Origin: VRUE01 sp036271315
Lineage (GTDB): Bacteria > Actinomycetota > Thermoleophilia > Solirubrobacterales > 70-9
NCBI GenBank assembly: GCA_036271315.1
Contig: DATBAV010000018.1
Coordinates: forward strand, 149,061 to 213,060
Reading direction: 5' to 3'
Length of the DNA: 64,000 bases
The notes under the pieces were generated by a model. It made no database searches. It had not been told where the DNA came from and saw nothing but the letters and a program-made list of their open reading frames with translations. The stretch's first letter is position 1. Each line of letters begins with the position of its first letter. Shown here piece by piece: positions 47,445-64,000 of this stretch. The position numbers and the translations under genes are program-made.

Positions 47445-48759
47445 GCACGACCTCATAGTCGTCGGCGCCGGCGCCAAGGCGGCCGGGATCGCGACCAAGA
47501 TCCACATCGTCAACAGCCTCGGCCTCGCCCAGATCTTCGCTTTGGTGATCGAGGGCACCGAGGTCGCCGCATCCTGGAAGGGCCGCAACGGCATGACCTC
47601 GGGCGAGGAGCCGCTGGCGGTGACGCCGATCAAGGACATCGGTTTCCCCTACCGGAGCCACGTCGAGTTCGGCGAGGCGGGCGAGGCGATCGACGCGGCG
47701 CTGGCCCAGTTCACCTGGCAGCAGCACATGATCAGCACCCGTCGTTACGCCCGTTGGGTCGACGCCGGCTCGCCCCAGGTGCGCCACCGCGACTACGGCG
47801 AGTACCTGACCTGGGTGCTCTCGCGAGCGAGCGAGGGCGTCGAGCACCTGGCCGCCCGGGTCACCCAGGTGACGCTCGACTCCGACGGCGAGCGCTGGTT
47901 GGTCGAGGCGGAGACGGCCGCGGGCAAGGAGGTGCACGCCGGCGGCGCCGTCGTCCTCACCGGCCCCGGCATCCACCGCGCCTTTCCCCACGAGCCCGCC
48001 GTGGCCGAGCGGGTCTTTCACTGCGACAGCCGCCGCGACGAGTTCGCTCGCATCCCGGAGGGGGCCCAGTGCGACGTGGCGATCGTCGGCGGCGGCGAGA
48101 GCGCGCTCAGCGCGACGATGTTCCTGCGCGGCATGCGCCCGGACTGCCGCTACACGATCTACACGCCGATGCTGCCGATGAGCCGCGGCGAGAGCTTCCT
48201 CGAGAACCGCGTCTTCTCCAACCCGGACACGGTCGAATGGGAGTCGCTCGACCAGCAGACCAGGCGCGACTTCGTCAAGCACTCCGACCGCGGCGTCTTC
48301 GACCCGCCCAGCCTGGCGGCGATCGCCTACGACGAGCGCTGCCGCTTCGTCACCGGTCGCGTTACCGACGTCGGCGCCGCCGCCTCGGGGGAGGGGGTGC
48401 GGCTCGAGTTCGAGGCACCCGAAGGCGCCGGCAGCAGGGAGCACGACTTCGTCGCCAACTGCACTGGCTTCGACCTGCTGGCGCAGCTGCGCACCCTCTT
48501 CCCGGCGACGGTGCGCGAGCAGATCGAGCGCAGTTGCGGCCCGATCTGGGATCGGCCGGCCGGCAGCGAAGTGCCGATCGGCCGCAACCTGGAGCTGAAG
48601 GGGATGCGCCCGTGGCTCCACATCCCTGGCCTGGCCGGCCTCAGCCAGGGCCCTGGCTTCGCCAATCTCGGCGCCCTCGGCCTGCTCTCCAACCGCGTGC
48701 TGCAGGCGCATATGGTCGCAAATACCGAACTACTTGACAGTTATAAACCGGTCGCATAG
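47437..48759 (+). CDS. MbtG/SidA-like FAD-dependent N-hydroxylating monooxygenase
   Basis: A 440-residue class B N-monooxygenase. The FAD motif is IVVGAGAKAAGIATK; the NADPH motif is VAIVGGGESALSATMF near residue 215. Segments KDIGFPYRSHVEFGE, FTWQQHMISTRRYARWVD and LSQGPGFANLGALGLLSNRV match mycobactin lysine N-oxygenase (MbtG) more than IucD. Family members hydroxylate the terminal amine of lysine or ornithine; the substrate here may be another amine. It overlaps the P450 end by 8 bp and closes the operon. A promoter for the next gene lies inside its last codons. Confidence 0.88.
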   Translation: MSEHDLIVVGAGAKAAGIATKIHIVNSLGLAQIFALVIEGTEVAASWKGRNGMTSGEEPLAVTPIKDIGFPYRSHVEFGEAGEAIDAALAQFTWQQHMISTRRYARWVDAGSPQVRHRDYGEYLTWVLSRASEGVEHLAARVTQVTLDSDGERWLVEAETAAGKEVHAGGAVVLTGPGIHRAFPHEPAVAERVFHCDSRRDEFARIPEGAQCDVAIVGGGESALSATMFLRGMRPDCRYTIYTPMLPMSRGESFLENRVFSNPDTVEWESLDQQTRRDFVKHSDRGVFDPPSLAAIAYDERCRFVTGRVTDVGAAASGEGVRLEFEAPEGAGSREHDFVANCTGFDLLAQLRTLFPATVREQIERSCGPIWDRPAGSEVPIGRNLELKGMRPWLHIPGLAGLSQGPGFANLGALGLLSNRVLQAHMVANTELLDSYKPVA

Positions 48760-48762
48760 GGT
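48734..48762 (+). promoter_or_regulatory. Promoter of the quinoprotein-like lipoprotein gene
   Basis: Perfect TTGACA (48734-48739), 17-bp spacer and TAGGGT (48757-48762), embedded in the 3' end of the N-hydroxylase gene; the expected start site is about 24 bp before ATG 48793. Confidence 0.7.
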
Positions 48763-48792
48763 CGCGGCGACGACGAGGGAGGCAGGGTCCAG

Positions 48793-50346
48793 ATGGAGCG
48801 TTTGAGCAGGGTGTCGAGGTCCGCGCGAGCGGCGATCGGACTGTTTGCGGTGGTATTGGCGGCGGTGGTCGTGTTGGCCGGTTGCGGCTCGTCTTCGGGC
48901 GGCGGCGAAGAAGTCAGCCTCACTGGCTCGGGAGTGCCCAACAGCAACGATGCCAACACCCGCTACGAGCGCGGCCCGATCAACAGCGGCAATGTGAGCA
49001 ACCTGCAGGTCGCCTGGAAACTGCCCCTGACCGGCGTCAGCGCCTTCGGCAGCTACGCCTCGTCGCCGGTCATCAGCAAGGGCGTGATGTACTCGCAGGA
49101 CCTGGTCTCCAACGTCCAGGCGATCGAAGTCGAAACCGGCAAAGTCCTCTGGACCGCCAGCTTCGAACAGCCCGACCACGGGCCCAACGGCGTCGTCGTC
49201 GAAAACGGGTTGGTCTTCGGCGCGACGCCGACCGAAGCTTTTGCGCTCGACCAGAAAACCGGCAACGAGGTCTGGTCGGTGAAACTGACCCGCAACGCAC
49301 ACGAGGGCATCGACATGGCCCCCGGCTACCACGACGGTCTGATCTACGTCTCGACCGTGCCGGTCAACGTCGAAGAATTCTACGGCGGCGGCGCTGGCGG
49401 AATTCTCTGGGCGCTCGACGCCAAAACCGGCAAAAAAGTCTGGAGCTTCAAAACCGTGCCGGACGACCTCTGGGCGAAAAGCGCGGCGGCGAAAAAGGTC
49501 AACTCGGGCGGTGGGATGTGGTACCCGCCGGCGTTCGACGAAGAAGGCTCGATGTACGTCGCGGTCGGAAATCCCGGCCCGCTGCCGGGCACCGAACAGT
49601 TCCCCTGGGGCTCCAGCCGGCCCGGCCCCGACCTCTACACCGACTCGATCGTCAAGCTCGACGCCAAGACCGGCAAGCTGAAGTGGTACTTCCAGTTGAC
49701 CCCGCACGACGTCAACGACTGGGACCTCAACGACCCGCCGATCCTGGTCAAAGCGGGCGGCAAGGACATGGTGATCGGCGCCGGCAAGTCGGGAATCGTG
49801 GTTGCCCTCGACCGCAAGAGCGGCAAACTGCTCTGGAAGCGCCCGGTCGGGATCCACAACGGCCACGACGACATCGGCAAGGAAGCGATGGAAGGCAAGA
49901 CGCCGAAGCTGCCGGTGACGATCCTGCCCGGCTCGCTCGGCGGCGTGATCGCGCCGATGGCCACCGACGGCAAAACCCTCTTCGTGCCGGTGGTCAACTC
50001 GTCCCTGACCCTGCACAGCCAGGAAGAAAAGACGGAAGGCGGGCCCGGCAACGGCGAACTGGTCGCGATCGACCTTGCGACCGGCAAGGTCAAGTGGAAG
50101 GAAGAAACGGCCACTTCTGCCTTCGGCTTCGTGACCGCGGTCAACGACCTCGTCTTCTCGACCACCTACGACGGCACGGTGAGCGCCTTCAACGCGAAAA
50201 CCGGCAGCGTGGTCTGGCGCGAAAAACTGCCCTCCGGCACCAACAGCGGCGTCACGGTCAAGGGCAACATGCTGATCGCGCCGGCGGGAGTGGCGGCGGC
50301 GGAAGGCCAGAAGCCGCAGATCGTCGCCTACAAGCTCTCCGAATAG
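48793..50346 (+). CDS. PQQ-dehydrogenase-like beta-propeller lipoprotein
   Basis: A 517-residue protein. A signal helix ends with lipobox VVVLAGC (Cys about residue 36), so it is a membrane lipoprotein. The mature part has repeated quinoprotein blades (LDAKTGKLKWYFQL, AIDLATGKVKWKEE, FNAKTGSVVWREKL) and WYFQLTPHDVNDWDLN, a segment typical of PQQ-dependent alcohol dehydrogenases. I do not see the vicinal disulfide Cys pair of methanol-dehydrogenase types. It may be a quinoprotein oxidoreductase or a BamB-like scaffold. Codon choice favours GAA and AAA, unlike neighbouring genes. The consensus promoter directly upstream indicates separate expression. Confidence 0.82.
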   Translation: MERLSRVSRSARAAIGLFAVVLAAVVVLAGCGSSSGGGEEVSLTGSGVPNSNDANTRYERGPINSGNVSNLQVAWKLPLTGVSAFGSYASSPVISKGVMYSQDLVSNVQAIEVETGKVLWTASFEQPDHGPNGVVVENGLVFGATPTEAFALDQKTGNEVWSVKLTRNAHEGIDMAPGYHDGLIYVSTVPVNVEEFYGGGAGGILWALDAKTGKKVWSFKTVPDDLWAKSAAAKKVNSGGGMWYPPAFDEEGSMYVAVGNPGPLPGTEQFPWGSSRPGPDLYTDSIVKLDAKTGKLKWYFQLTPHDVNDWDLNDPPILVKAGGKDMVIGAGKSGIVVALDRKSGKLLWKRPVGIHNGHDDIGKEAMEGKTPKLPVTILPGSLGGVIAPMATDGKTLFVPVVNSSLTLHSQEEKTEGGPGNGELVAIDLATGKVKWKEETATSAFGFVTAVNDLVFSTTYDGTVSAFNAKTGSVVWREKLPSGTNSGVTVKGNMLIAPAGVAAAEGQKPQIVAYKLSE

Positions 50347-50350
50347 AGAC

Positions 50351-50860
50351 CTACTCCGCGGCCGGCGAGTCCACCTCGCGCAGGCGGTGCGTGTCGACGT
50401 CGTAGACGAAGCCGCGCACCGCATCGCGGTGGGGGAGGAAGACGGATCGCCGTACCCGCAGGATCGACTGGCGCAGGTCGGCGTCGAGGTCTTTGAACGA
50501 CTCGATCGCGAAGGAGGGAGAGACGCCGGTCGCCTCCTGTAGTTCGGCGCGAAAGCCGTCGTCGCTGATCTTCTGCATGCCGCAGTCGCTGTGGTGGATC
50601 AGCATCACATCGCGGGTGCCGAGCAGCCGCTGGGAGATCGCCAGGGAGCGGATCACGTCATCGGTGATTACGCCGCCGGCGTTGCGCAGCACATGCGCCT
50701 CGCCGTCGCTCAGGCCGAGGGCGGCGAAGACGTCGAGGCGGGAGTCCATGCAGGTGACGATCGCCAGGCGCCGGCGCGGCGCCACCTCGAGGTGATTCTC
50801 CGCTAACGCCGCGGCGAAGATCTTGTTTTTCTCCAGCAGTTCGTCGATCGTGCCCGTCAT
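50351..50860 (-). CDS. Beta-class carbonic anhydrase (Rv1284-like)
   Basis: A 169-residue enzyme. Zinc ligands Cys37 (TCMDSRLD, with the Asp-Arg dyad D39/R41), His90 and Cys93 (LIHHSDCGM) are all present, and the length matches the short Rv1284 group. It interconverts CO2 and bicarbonate. Convergent with the quinoprotein-like gene, only 4 bp between stops. Confidence 0.93.
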   Translation of the reverse strand: MTGTIDELLEKNKIFAAALAENHLEVAPRRRLAIVTCMDSRLDVFAALGLSDGEAHVLRNAGGVITDDVIRSLAISQRLLGTRDVMLIHHSDCGMQKISDDGFRAELQEATGVSPSFAIESFKDLDADLRQSILRVRRSVFLPHRDAVRGFVYDVDTHRLREVDSPAAE

Positions 50861-50900
50861 GCGCGGAACCCTAGCTCCGATTGGCCGCGGCTTGCCCGGG

Positions 50901-50930
50901 TTGACATATTCAGAGATTGAGTACTAGCTT
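50901..50930 (+). promoter_or_regulatory. Promoter of the PucR-type regulator
   Basis: TTGACA (50901-50906), 18-bp spacer, TAGCTT (50925-50930). The -10 box sits inside GTAC-TAGCTTGT-GTAC (50921-50936), a candidate operator. Confidence 0.6.
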
Positions 50931-50956
50931 GTGTACGGGAGAGGGGGCATGGGAGG

Positions 50957-52144
50957 TTGGAGGCGCTGCACGAGATTCGAGCTGAGCTTGTTGCCCGCTT
51001 GCGGGCGCGATCAGCTGAGATCGAAGACACGGTCTTCAACCGAGTTCGTCAAATGGCGAATCCGGTTGAAAGGGACGACCCCGAGTACCGTGCCTATCTG
51101 CGCGCGACGGTGGCGGAGGCGATCGACTATGCGCTGCTGGGCATCGAGCGGGGTGAGGATTGGGAGGGCCCGATCCCGGAAGCGGCGATGGTGCAGGCGC
51201 GCAGGGCGGCCCGCACCGGCGTCAAACTAGACGCGGTCCTGCGCCGCTACGCAGCGGGCGATCGCCTTGTCGGCGAGTTTGTCGTCGACGAGGCGTCGCG
51301 CCTACCCAACGAGGCGATGCGGCCCCTCGTGCGGGCCCAGGGCCCGCACGTCGACCGCATGATGGCCGTGGTCGCGACCGAGTACATGGACGAGCTGGAG
51401 CGGATCAGGCGCTCGCCCGCTCAGCGCGTCGCCGAACGGGTGCAGCGCCTGCTCGATGCCGATTCGCCCGCCGACGCGGCCGGGCTCGACTACGAACTCG
51501 ACACCTGGCACCTGGGCTTGGTCGTGACCGGCTCCCGTCCCGACGTTGCCGCCCGCACCCTGTCGGCCGGCCTCAATCGTCAATTGCTGGTGGTTCCGCA
51601 GGGCAACGACAGCGCTTGGGCCTGGCTGGGCGGCCGGCAGCGCACGATGGTCGACGAAGTGGAGCGTTATCTCGGCGCCGGCGTGCTGGGCGACGTGGCG
51701 CTCGCGGTCGGCGAGCCCCGTTGGGGCCTGGAAGGGTGGCGCCTCACTCATTACGAGGCGAGGGCGGCGCAGCAGGTGATGATGCGCCGCCCTCAGCCCC
51801 TCACCCAGGCAAGCGACGTCATCCTGCTGGCGGCCGTGCTGCGCGACGAGATGCTGGCGCAGTCGCTGCGCGAGACCTATCTAGCGCCGCTCGACGACGG
51901 CGACTCGGGCCTGGGCCTGCGCGAGACCCTGCGCGCTTATTTCGACGCCGGCTTCAACGCTGCCACCGCCGCCGCCGCCCTGGAAGTGGACCGGCACACG
52001 GTTCAGCGCCGACTGCGCAAGGTTGAGGAGGCGCTGGGACGGCTGCTGCATTCCTGCCACGCCGAGCTCGAGGTGGCGCTGGTCTTGGAGGAACTCGACA
52101 AGGACATGGCGCTACCCAGTCTGAGCGCGGTCGGGAGCGGCTGA
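50957..52144 (+). CDS. PucR-family transcriptional regulator
   Basis: A 395-residue regulator starting at TTG 50957, about 20 nt after the predicted transcription start. Residues 1-160 are helical (EIRAELVARLRARSAEIEDT); a GGDEF-like/CdaR middle domain covers about 165-290; the C-terminus holds the PucR helix-turn-helix (LRETLRAYFDAGFNAATAAA, LEVDRHTVQRRLRKVEEALG). Such proteins activate catabolic or secondary-metabolism genes. Its target is unknown; the LmbU-type gene lies 177 bp downstream on the same strand. Confidence 0.85.
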   Translation: MEALHEIRAELVARLRARSAEIEDTVFNRVRQMANPVERDDPEYRAYLRATVAEAIDYALLGIERGEDWEGPIPEAAMVQARRAARTGVKLDAVLRRYAAGDRLVGEFVVDEASRLPNEAMRPLVRAQGPHVDRMMAVVATEYMDELERIRRSPAQRVAERVQRLLDADSPADAAGLDYELDTWHLGLVVTGSRPDVAARTLSAGLNRQLLVVPQGNDSAWAWLGGRQRTMVDEVERYLGAGVLGDVALAVGEPRWGLEGWRLTHYEARAAQQVMMRRPQPLTQASDVILLAAVLRDEMLAQSLRETYLAPLDDGDSGLGLRETLRAYFDAGFNAATAAAALEVDRHTVQRRLRKVEEALGRLLHSCHAELEVALVLEELDKDMALPSLSAVGSG

Positions 52145-52198
52145 AATCGGTGTTTTGGCTCTCGATGGGACACTTTGGCGAGCCTCTAACGCACTGGC

Positions 52199-52213
52199 GC
52201 ACCACATTGGTGC
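52199..52213. promoter_or_regulatory. Inverted repeat upstream of the LmbU-like gene
   Basis: GCACCA-CAT-TGGTGC, a perfect 6-bp inverted repeat in the 177-bp gap (52145-52321) between the PucR and LmbU-type genes. It is the only clear structure in that gap and a candidate operator. Confidence 0.4.
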
Positions 52214-52321
52214 AGCGGGCATTGAACCAGCGCGGTAGATATGAGGTGTCAGCAGGGAGGCGTGACGCTCGGTAGTCGAGTGCTCGGCGCCCCGAATCGG
52301 GAAATTCAGCGAGGGCAGACA

Positions 52322-52924
52322 ATGCCAGGGTCCCCAGGAGTCGTCCAAACACTTTCGCCATCTCGCGCAGAGGTGTCCGGTTCGCCGGGCAGCTTGGCGA
52401 GCGCGCGGCTTGAACAGCGCGAGGCCGGCCGCCACCAGGCAACCGGAATCTCGAGGGTTGCCTGGGTGCCCCAGGAGGACTTCGACCAAGGCGAGTGGTT
52501 GGCCACCGGTCGTCGCTTGGGGGCGATCGGGCGCTGCAGTCAGTGGTGGATCGGCGACTGGATTCGTTACGGAACCTCCCGCTGGGGCGAGAAATACGTA
52601 GAGGCAGCGAGGGTCACCGGTTATGACGTCGCCAGCCTGAGGAACATGGCCTGGGTTGCCGCCCAGTTCGACGTGTCACTACGTAGTGACAAGCTCACCT
52701 GGAGTCATCACGTGCTCTTGGCGCCGCTGGAGAAGGACGAACAGCGCCACTGGATCGGGCGCGCGATCGAGGCGCGGCTTTCGGTTGCCGACCTGCGCTT
52801 GGAGTTGCGGGCCAGGGGACGCGGCGCCCGCCGGGGGAAGGGTGCCGAGAGCGATCGGAGCGAGGGGCTGGGGGCGGAGGTATGTCCGCATTGCGGACAT
52901 AAGCTGAGCGGGTCGACGGACTAG
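52322..52924 (+). CDS. LmbU-family regulator with C-terminal CxxC zinc-ribbon motif
   Basis: A 200-residue protein from ATG 52322 (an in-frame ATG at 52241 is less likely). The core QWWIGDWIRYGTSRWGEKYV, TGYDVASLRNMAWVAAQFDV and KDEQRHWIGRAIEARLSVAD, with later LRLELRARGRG, is the pattern of LmbU, the activator of the lincomycin cluster, and its actinobacterial relatives. The protein ends with CPHCGHKL, a CxxC half-site that could bind zinc as a dimer. Two perfect palindromes lie inside the coding sequence. It may control the downstream polyketide genes. Confidence 0.75.
   Translation: MPGSPGVVQTLSPSRAEVSGSPGSLASARLEQREAGRHQATGISRVAWVPQEDFDQGEWLATGRRLGAIGRCSQWWIGDWIRYGTSRWGEKYVEAARVTGYDVASLRNMAWVAAQFDVSLRSDKLTWSHHVLLAPLEKDEQRHWIGRAIEARLSVADLRLELRARGRGARRGKGAESDRSEGLGAEVCPHCGHKLSGSTD
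52674..52691. promoter_or_regulatory. 18-bp perfect palindrome inside the LmbU-like gene
   Basis: TGTCACTAC/GTAGTGACA with no mismatches and no spacer. Unusual length for a coding region; candidate intragenic operator. Confidence 0.4.
52881..52901. promoter_or_regulatory. Inverted repeat at the end of the LmbU-like gene
   Basis: TATGTCCGC-ATT-GCGGACATA, perfect 9-bp arms, over the codons for the CPHCGH motif and 30 bp before the phosphoesterase start. It could be an operator, an attenuator hairpin, or a by-product of the repeated cysteine codons. Confidence 0.4.
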
Positions 52925-52930
52925 CCGTCG

Positions 52931-53800
52931 GTGGCGGTTGCCGCAAGCGGTTGGAACTGCCGTTCGGGCGGGCTCTACGCGGTCAGCGATCTGCACGTCG
53001 ATCACGCTGAGAACCGCGAGCTGGTTCAGCGGATGCTGCCTCGCTCAGAGCGGGACTGGTTGATCGTCGCCGGCGACGTAGCCGACGATCGGGCCGGGGT
53101 CGAGTGGGCACTGCGGCTGCTCGCCGAGCGCTTCGAGCGGGTGGTCTGGGTGCCCGGCAACCATGAGCTGCTCACATACAAGGACGACCCGACGCAGCTG
53201 CGCGGCGAGCGGCGCTACCGCAACCTGATCGAGCTGTGCCGCGAGATCGGCGTGCTTACCCCTGAGGACCCCTACCCGCGTTGGGACGGTCCGGGGGGGC
53301 CAGTGCTGGTGGCGCCGCTCTTCCTCCTCTACGACTACTCCTTCGGCAGCAACGTCGCGGCGAGCAGGGCGGAGGCGATGCGCCTCGCCCACCAGGCCGG
53401 CGTCGTTTGCGTCGATGAGTACCTGCTCCACCCCGAGCCGTACCCGAGCCGCGAGGCCTGGTGCGCGGCGAGGGTTGCCGAGGCAGAGTGGCGGCTGGGC
53501 GACGCCGACCCGGCCCTGCCGACGGTTCTGGTCAATCACTTTCCGCTGATCGTCGAGCCCACGCGGCTGTTGCGCCATCCGGAGTTCGCCCAGTGGTGCG
53601 GCACGACCCTGACCGCCGATTGGCACCGCCGCTTCCGGGCGAAGGCGGTCGTCTACGGCCACCTGCACATCCCGCGCACCTCCCGGCACGATGGCGTTCG
53701 CTTCGAGGAGGTCTCGGTCGGCTACCCGCGCGAGCGAGCGCTCCGGCCGGGGTGGCCGTCGGAGCCGCGCCGAATCTTGCCCGAGGCCGTCCGTGCTTGA
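52931..53800 (+). CDS. Metallophosphoesterase
   Basis: A 289-residue calcineurin-like phosphoesterase from GTG 52931. Metal motifs: SDLHVDH, VAGDVADD, VPGNHELL, VNHFPL and GHLHIPR. Genes of this type are often paired with Sfp/EntD-type phosphopantetheinyl transferases next to polyketide clusters, as here; a role in recycling or regulating the CoA-derived arm has been suggested but is not established. The PPTase start overlaps its end by 8 bp, so they are coupled. Confidence 0.88.
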   Translation: MAVAASGWNCRSGGLYAVSDLHVDHAENRELVQRMLPRSERDWLIVAGDVADDRAGVEWALRLLAERFERVVWVPGNHELLTYKDDPTQLRGERRYRNLIELCREIGVLTPEDPYPRWDGPGGPVLVAPLFLLYDYSFGSNVAASRAEAMRLAHQAGVVCVDEYLLHPEPYPSREAWCAARVAEAEWRLGDADPALPTVLVNHFPLIVEPTRLLRHPEFAQWCGTTLTADWHRRFRAKAVVYGHLHIPRTSRHDGVRFEEVSVGYPRERALRPGWPSEPRRILPEAVRA

Positions 53801-54458
53801 GCGCCTTCTGCCCGACTCGGCGGCGGTCGTCGCCACCACCGGGGACCGCAGCGTCGAGTTGTTCCCGGTCGAGCGCGAGGCGCTCGGTCAGGCAGTAGAG
53901 AAGCGCCAGCGCGAGTTCGTCACCGCCCGCGCCTGCGCGCGCGAGGCGCTCGCAGAGCTCGGCATCCCGCCGCAGCCGATTCCGACCGGGTCGCGCGGCG
54001 AGCCAGTCTGGCCGGATGGCGTCGTCGGCAGCATCACCCACTGCGCTGGCTACCGGGCCTGCGCCGTGGCCGCGAAGAGCGACCTGACCACGATCGGAAT
54101 CGACGCCGAGGTCGCCGAGCCGCTGCCGCAAGACCTGATCGACGACATCGCCCTGCCGGAGGAGCGCCACTGGATCGAGCGGTTCGCCGCCGAGACCCCG
54201 GGCGTGAGTTGGGACCGGCTCCTCTTCAGCATCAAGGAGTCCATCTACAAGGCCTGGTTCCCCCTGACGAGGAGTTGGCTCGGCTTCGAAGATGCCAGCG
54301 TCGCCCTCGACCGCGAGCGCGGCGCCTTCTCGGCCCAGTTGCTAGTTCCCGGCCCGACTCTGCACGGGCGGCAGCTGGACGGCTTTCGCGGCCGCTGGCT
54401 CATTGCCGACGGGCTCGTGTTCAGCGCGATCGCCGTGCCCGCCGACGGCCGGCCGTAG
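53793..54458 (+). CDS. 4'-phosphopantetheinyl transferase (Sfp/EntD type)
   Basis: A 221-residue PPTase starting at GTG 53793. Motifs: ITHCAGYRACAVA, TIGIDAEVAEPL (magnesium-binding G-I-D-x-E) and FSIKESIYKAWFP (W/F-x-x-K-E-x-x-x-K-A). The ATG-rich alternatives lie out of frame. It transfers phosphopantetheine from CoA to carrier proteins, surely including the ACPs of the polyketide synthase 80 bp downstream (Ser957, Ser2700). The length and the EntD-like N-terminus (RQREFVTARACAREALAELG) place it with the EntD subgroup. Confidence 0.92.
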   Translation: MLERLLPDSAAVVATTGDRSVELFPVEREALGQAVEKRQREFVTARACAREALAELGIPPQPIPTGSRGEPVWPDGVVGSITHCAGYRACAVAAKSDLTTIGIDAEVAEPLPQDLIDDIALPEERHWIERFAAETPGVSWDRLLFSIKESIYKAWFPLTRSWLGFEDASVALDRERGAFSAQLLVPGPTLHGRQLDGFRGRWLIADGLVFSAIAVPADGRP

Positions 54459-54538
54459 GGCTTCCTTTTTTGGGTCCCCGAGTGTTTGCGGTCTACGCTG
54501 TTTTTGCTGCACCTGTGAATAGCTAGGGAGGGGAAAAT

Positions 54539-64000
<9,462 letters not shown>

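Noticed and set aside
54445..54471. Rho-independent terminator after the PPTase gene
   Set aside because: ACGGCC/GGCCGT palindrome is followed by six T, but there is no loop and the T-run starts about 9 bp later; too weak to call.

Overview
The window is very GC-rich and densely coded on both strands. Starts are often GTG or TTG, stop/start overlaps are common, and TTA codons seem extremely rare. The gene content points to a high-GC actinobacterium: MbtG-like N-hydroxylase, LmbU-family and PucR regulators, MMPL transporter, Rv1284-type carbonic anhydrase and a type I PKS with an Sfp/EntD-type PPTase. The Ig-like repeats with a YQWQRCD core are a style I associate with Thermoleophilia (Solirubrobacterales); that placement is an inference.

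Layout. 1-5.6 kb: housekeeping and stress genes (DUF5996, class III alcohol dehydrogenase, cupin, a histone-tail-like membrane protein, CsbD, PhoD-like phosphatase). 5.6-16.7 kb: topoisomerase IB, a TetR/DUF2867 switch with two matching operators, tatA/tatC beside a ferritin-like protein, a CNB-FAD oxidoreductase diverging from a Baeyer-Villiger-type monooxygenase, a MarR/MFS efflux pair with a nested palindromic operator, and YihY. 16.7-33.1 kb: exported surface proteins. These are a 3520-residue protein (NHL propeller, two LamG-like domains, 22 Ig-like repeats, TolB-like propeller, C-terminal amidase), two small related membrane proteins, and a reverse-strand operon of three exported proteins, two with SipW-type leaders. 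A 60-bp copy of the 3' end of the last adhesin gene lies on the far side of the giant locus, so the locus sits between direct repeats. 33.1-40.2 kb: transporters, a beta-lactamase-fold protein, a MazEF-like toxin-antitoxin pair and an alpha/beta hydrolase.

40.4-48.8 kb is the most unusual part. A class I tRNA with anticodon UAA (reads UUA, yet lacks the long variable arm of leucine tRNAs) lies 30 bp upstream of an arginyl-tRNA-synthetase-like gene. The tight operon continues with aminodeoxychorismate synthase, a GNAT acetyltransferase, an acetylpolyamine-amidohydrolase-like deacetylase, chorismate mutase, a P450 without the usual I-helix acid, and an MbtG-like N-hydroxylase. It reads as a specialised pathway with its own tRNA/synthetase pair, used either for tRNA-dependent assembly or for genetic encoding of a non-standard residue.

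48.8-64 kb: a quinoprotein-like lipoprotein with its own promoter, a carbonic anhydrase, PucR and LmbU-type regulators, a phosphoesterase-PPTase pair, and a type I PKS running off the window end. The PKS has a KSQ loading module with a methylmalonyl-type AT, one KS-AT(malonyl)-DH-KR-ACP module, and the start of a third KS. No gap without a gene exceeds 300 bases; the longest (40205-40481) holds the tRNA and its leader.
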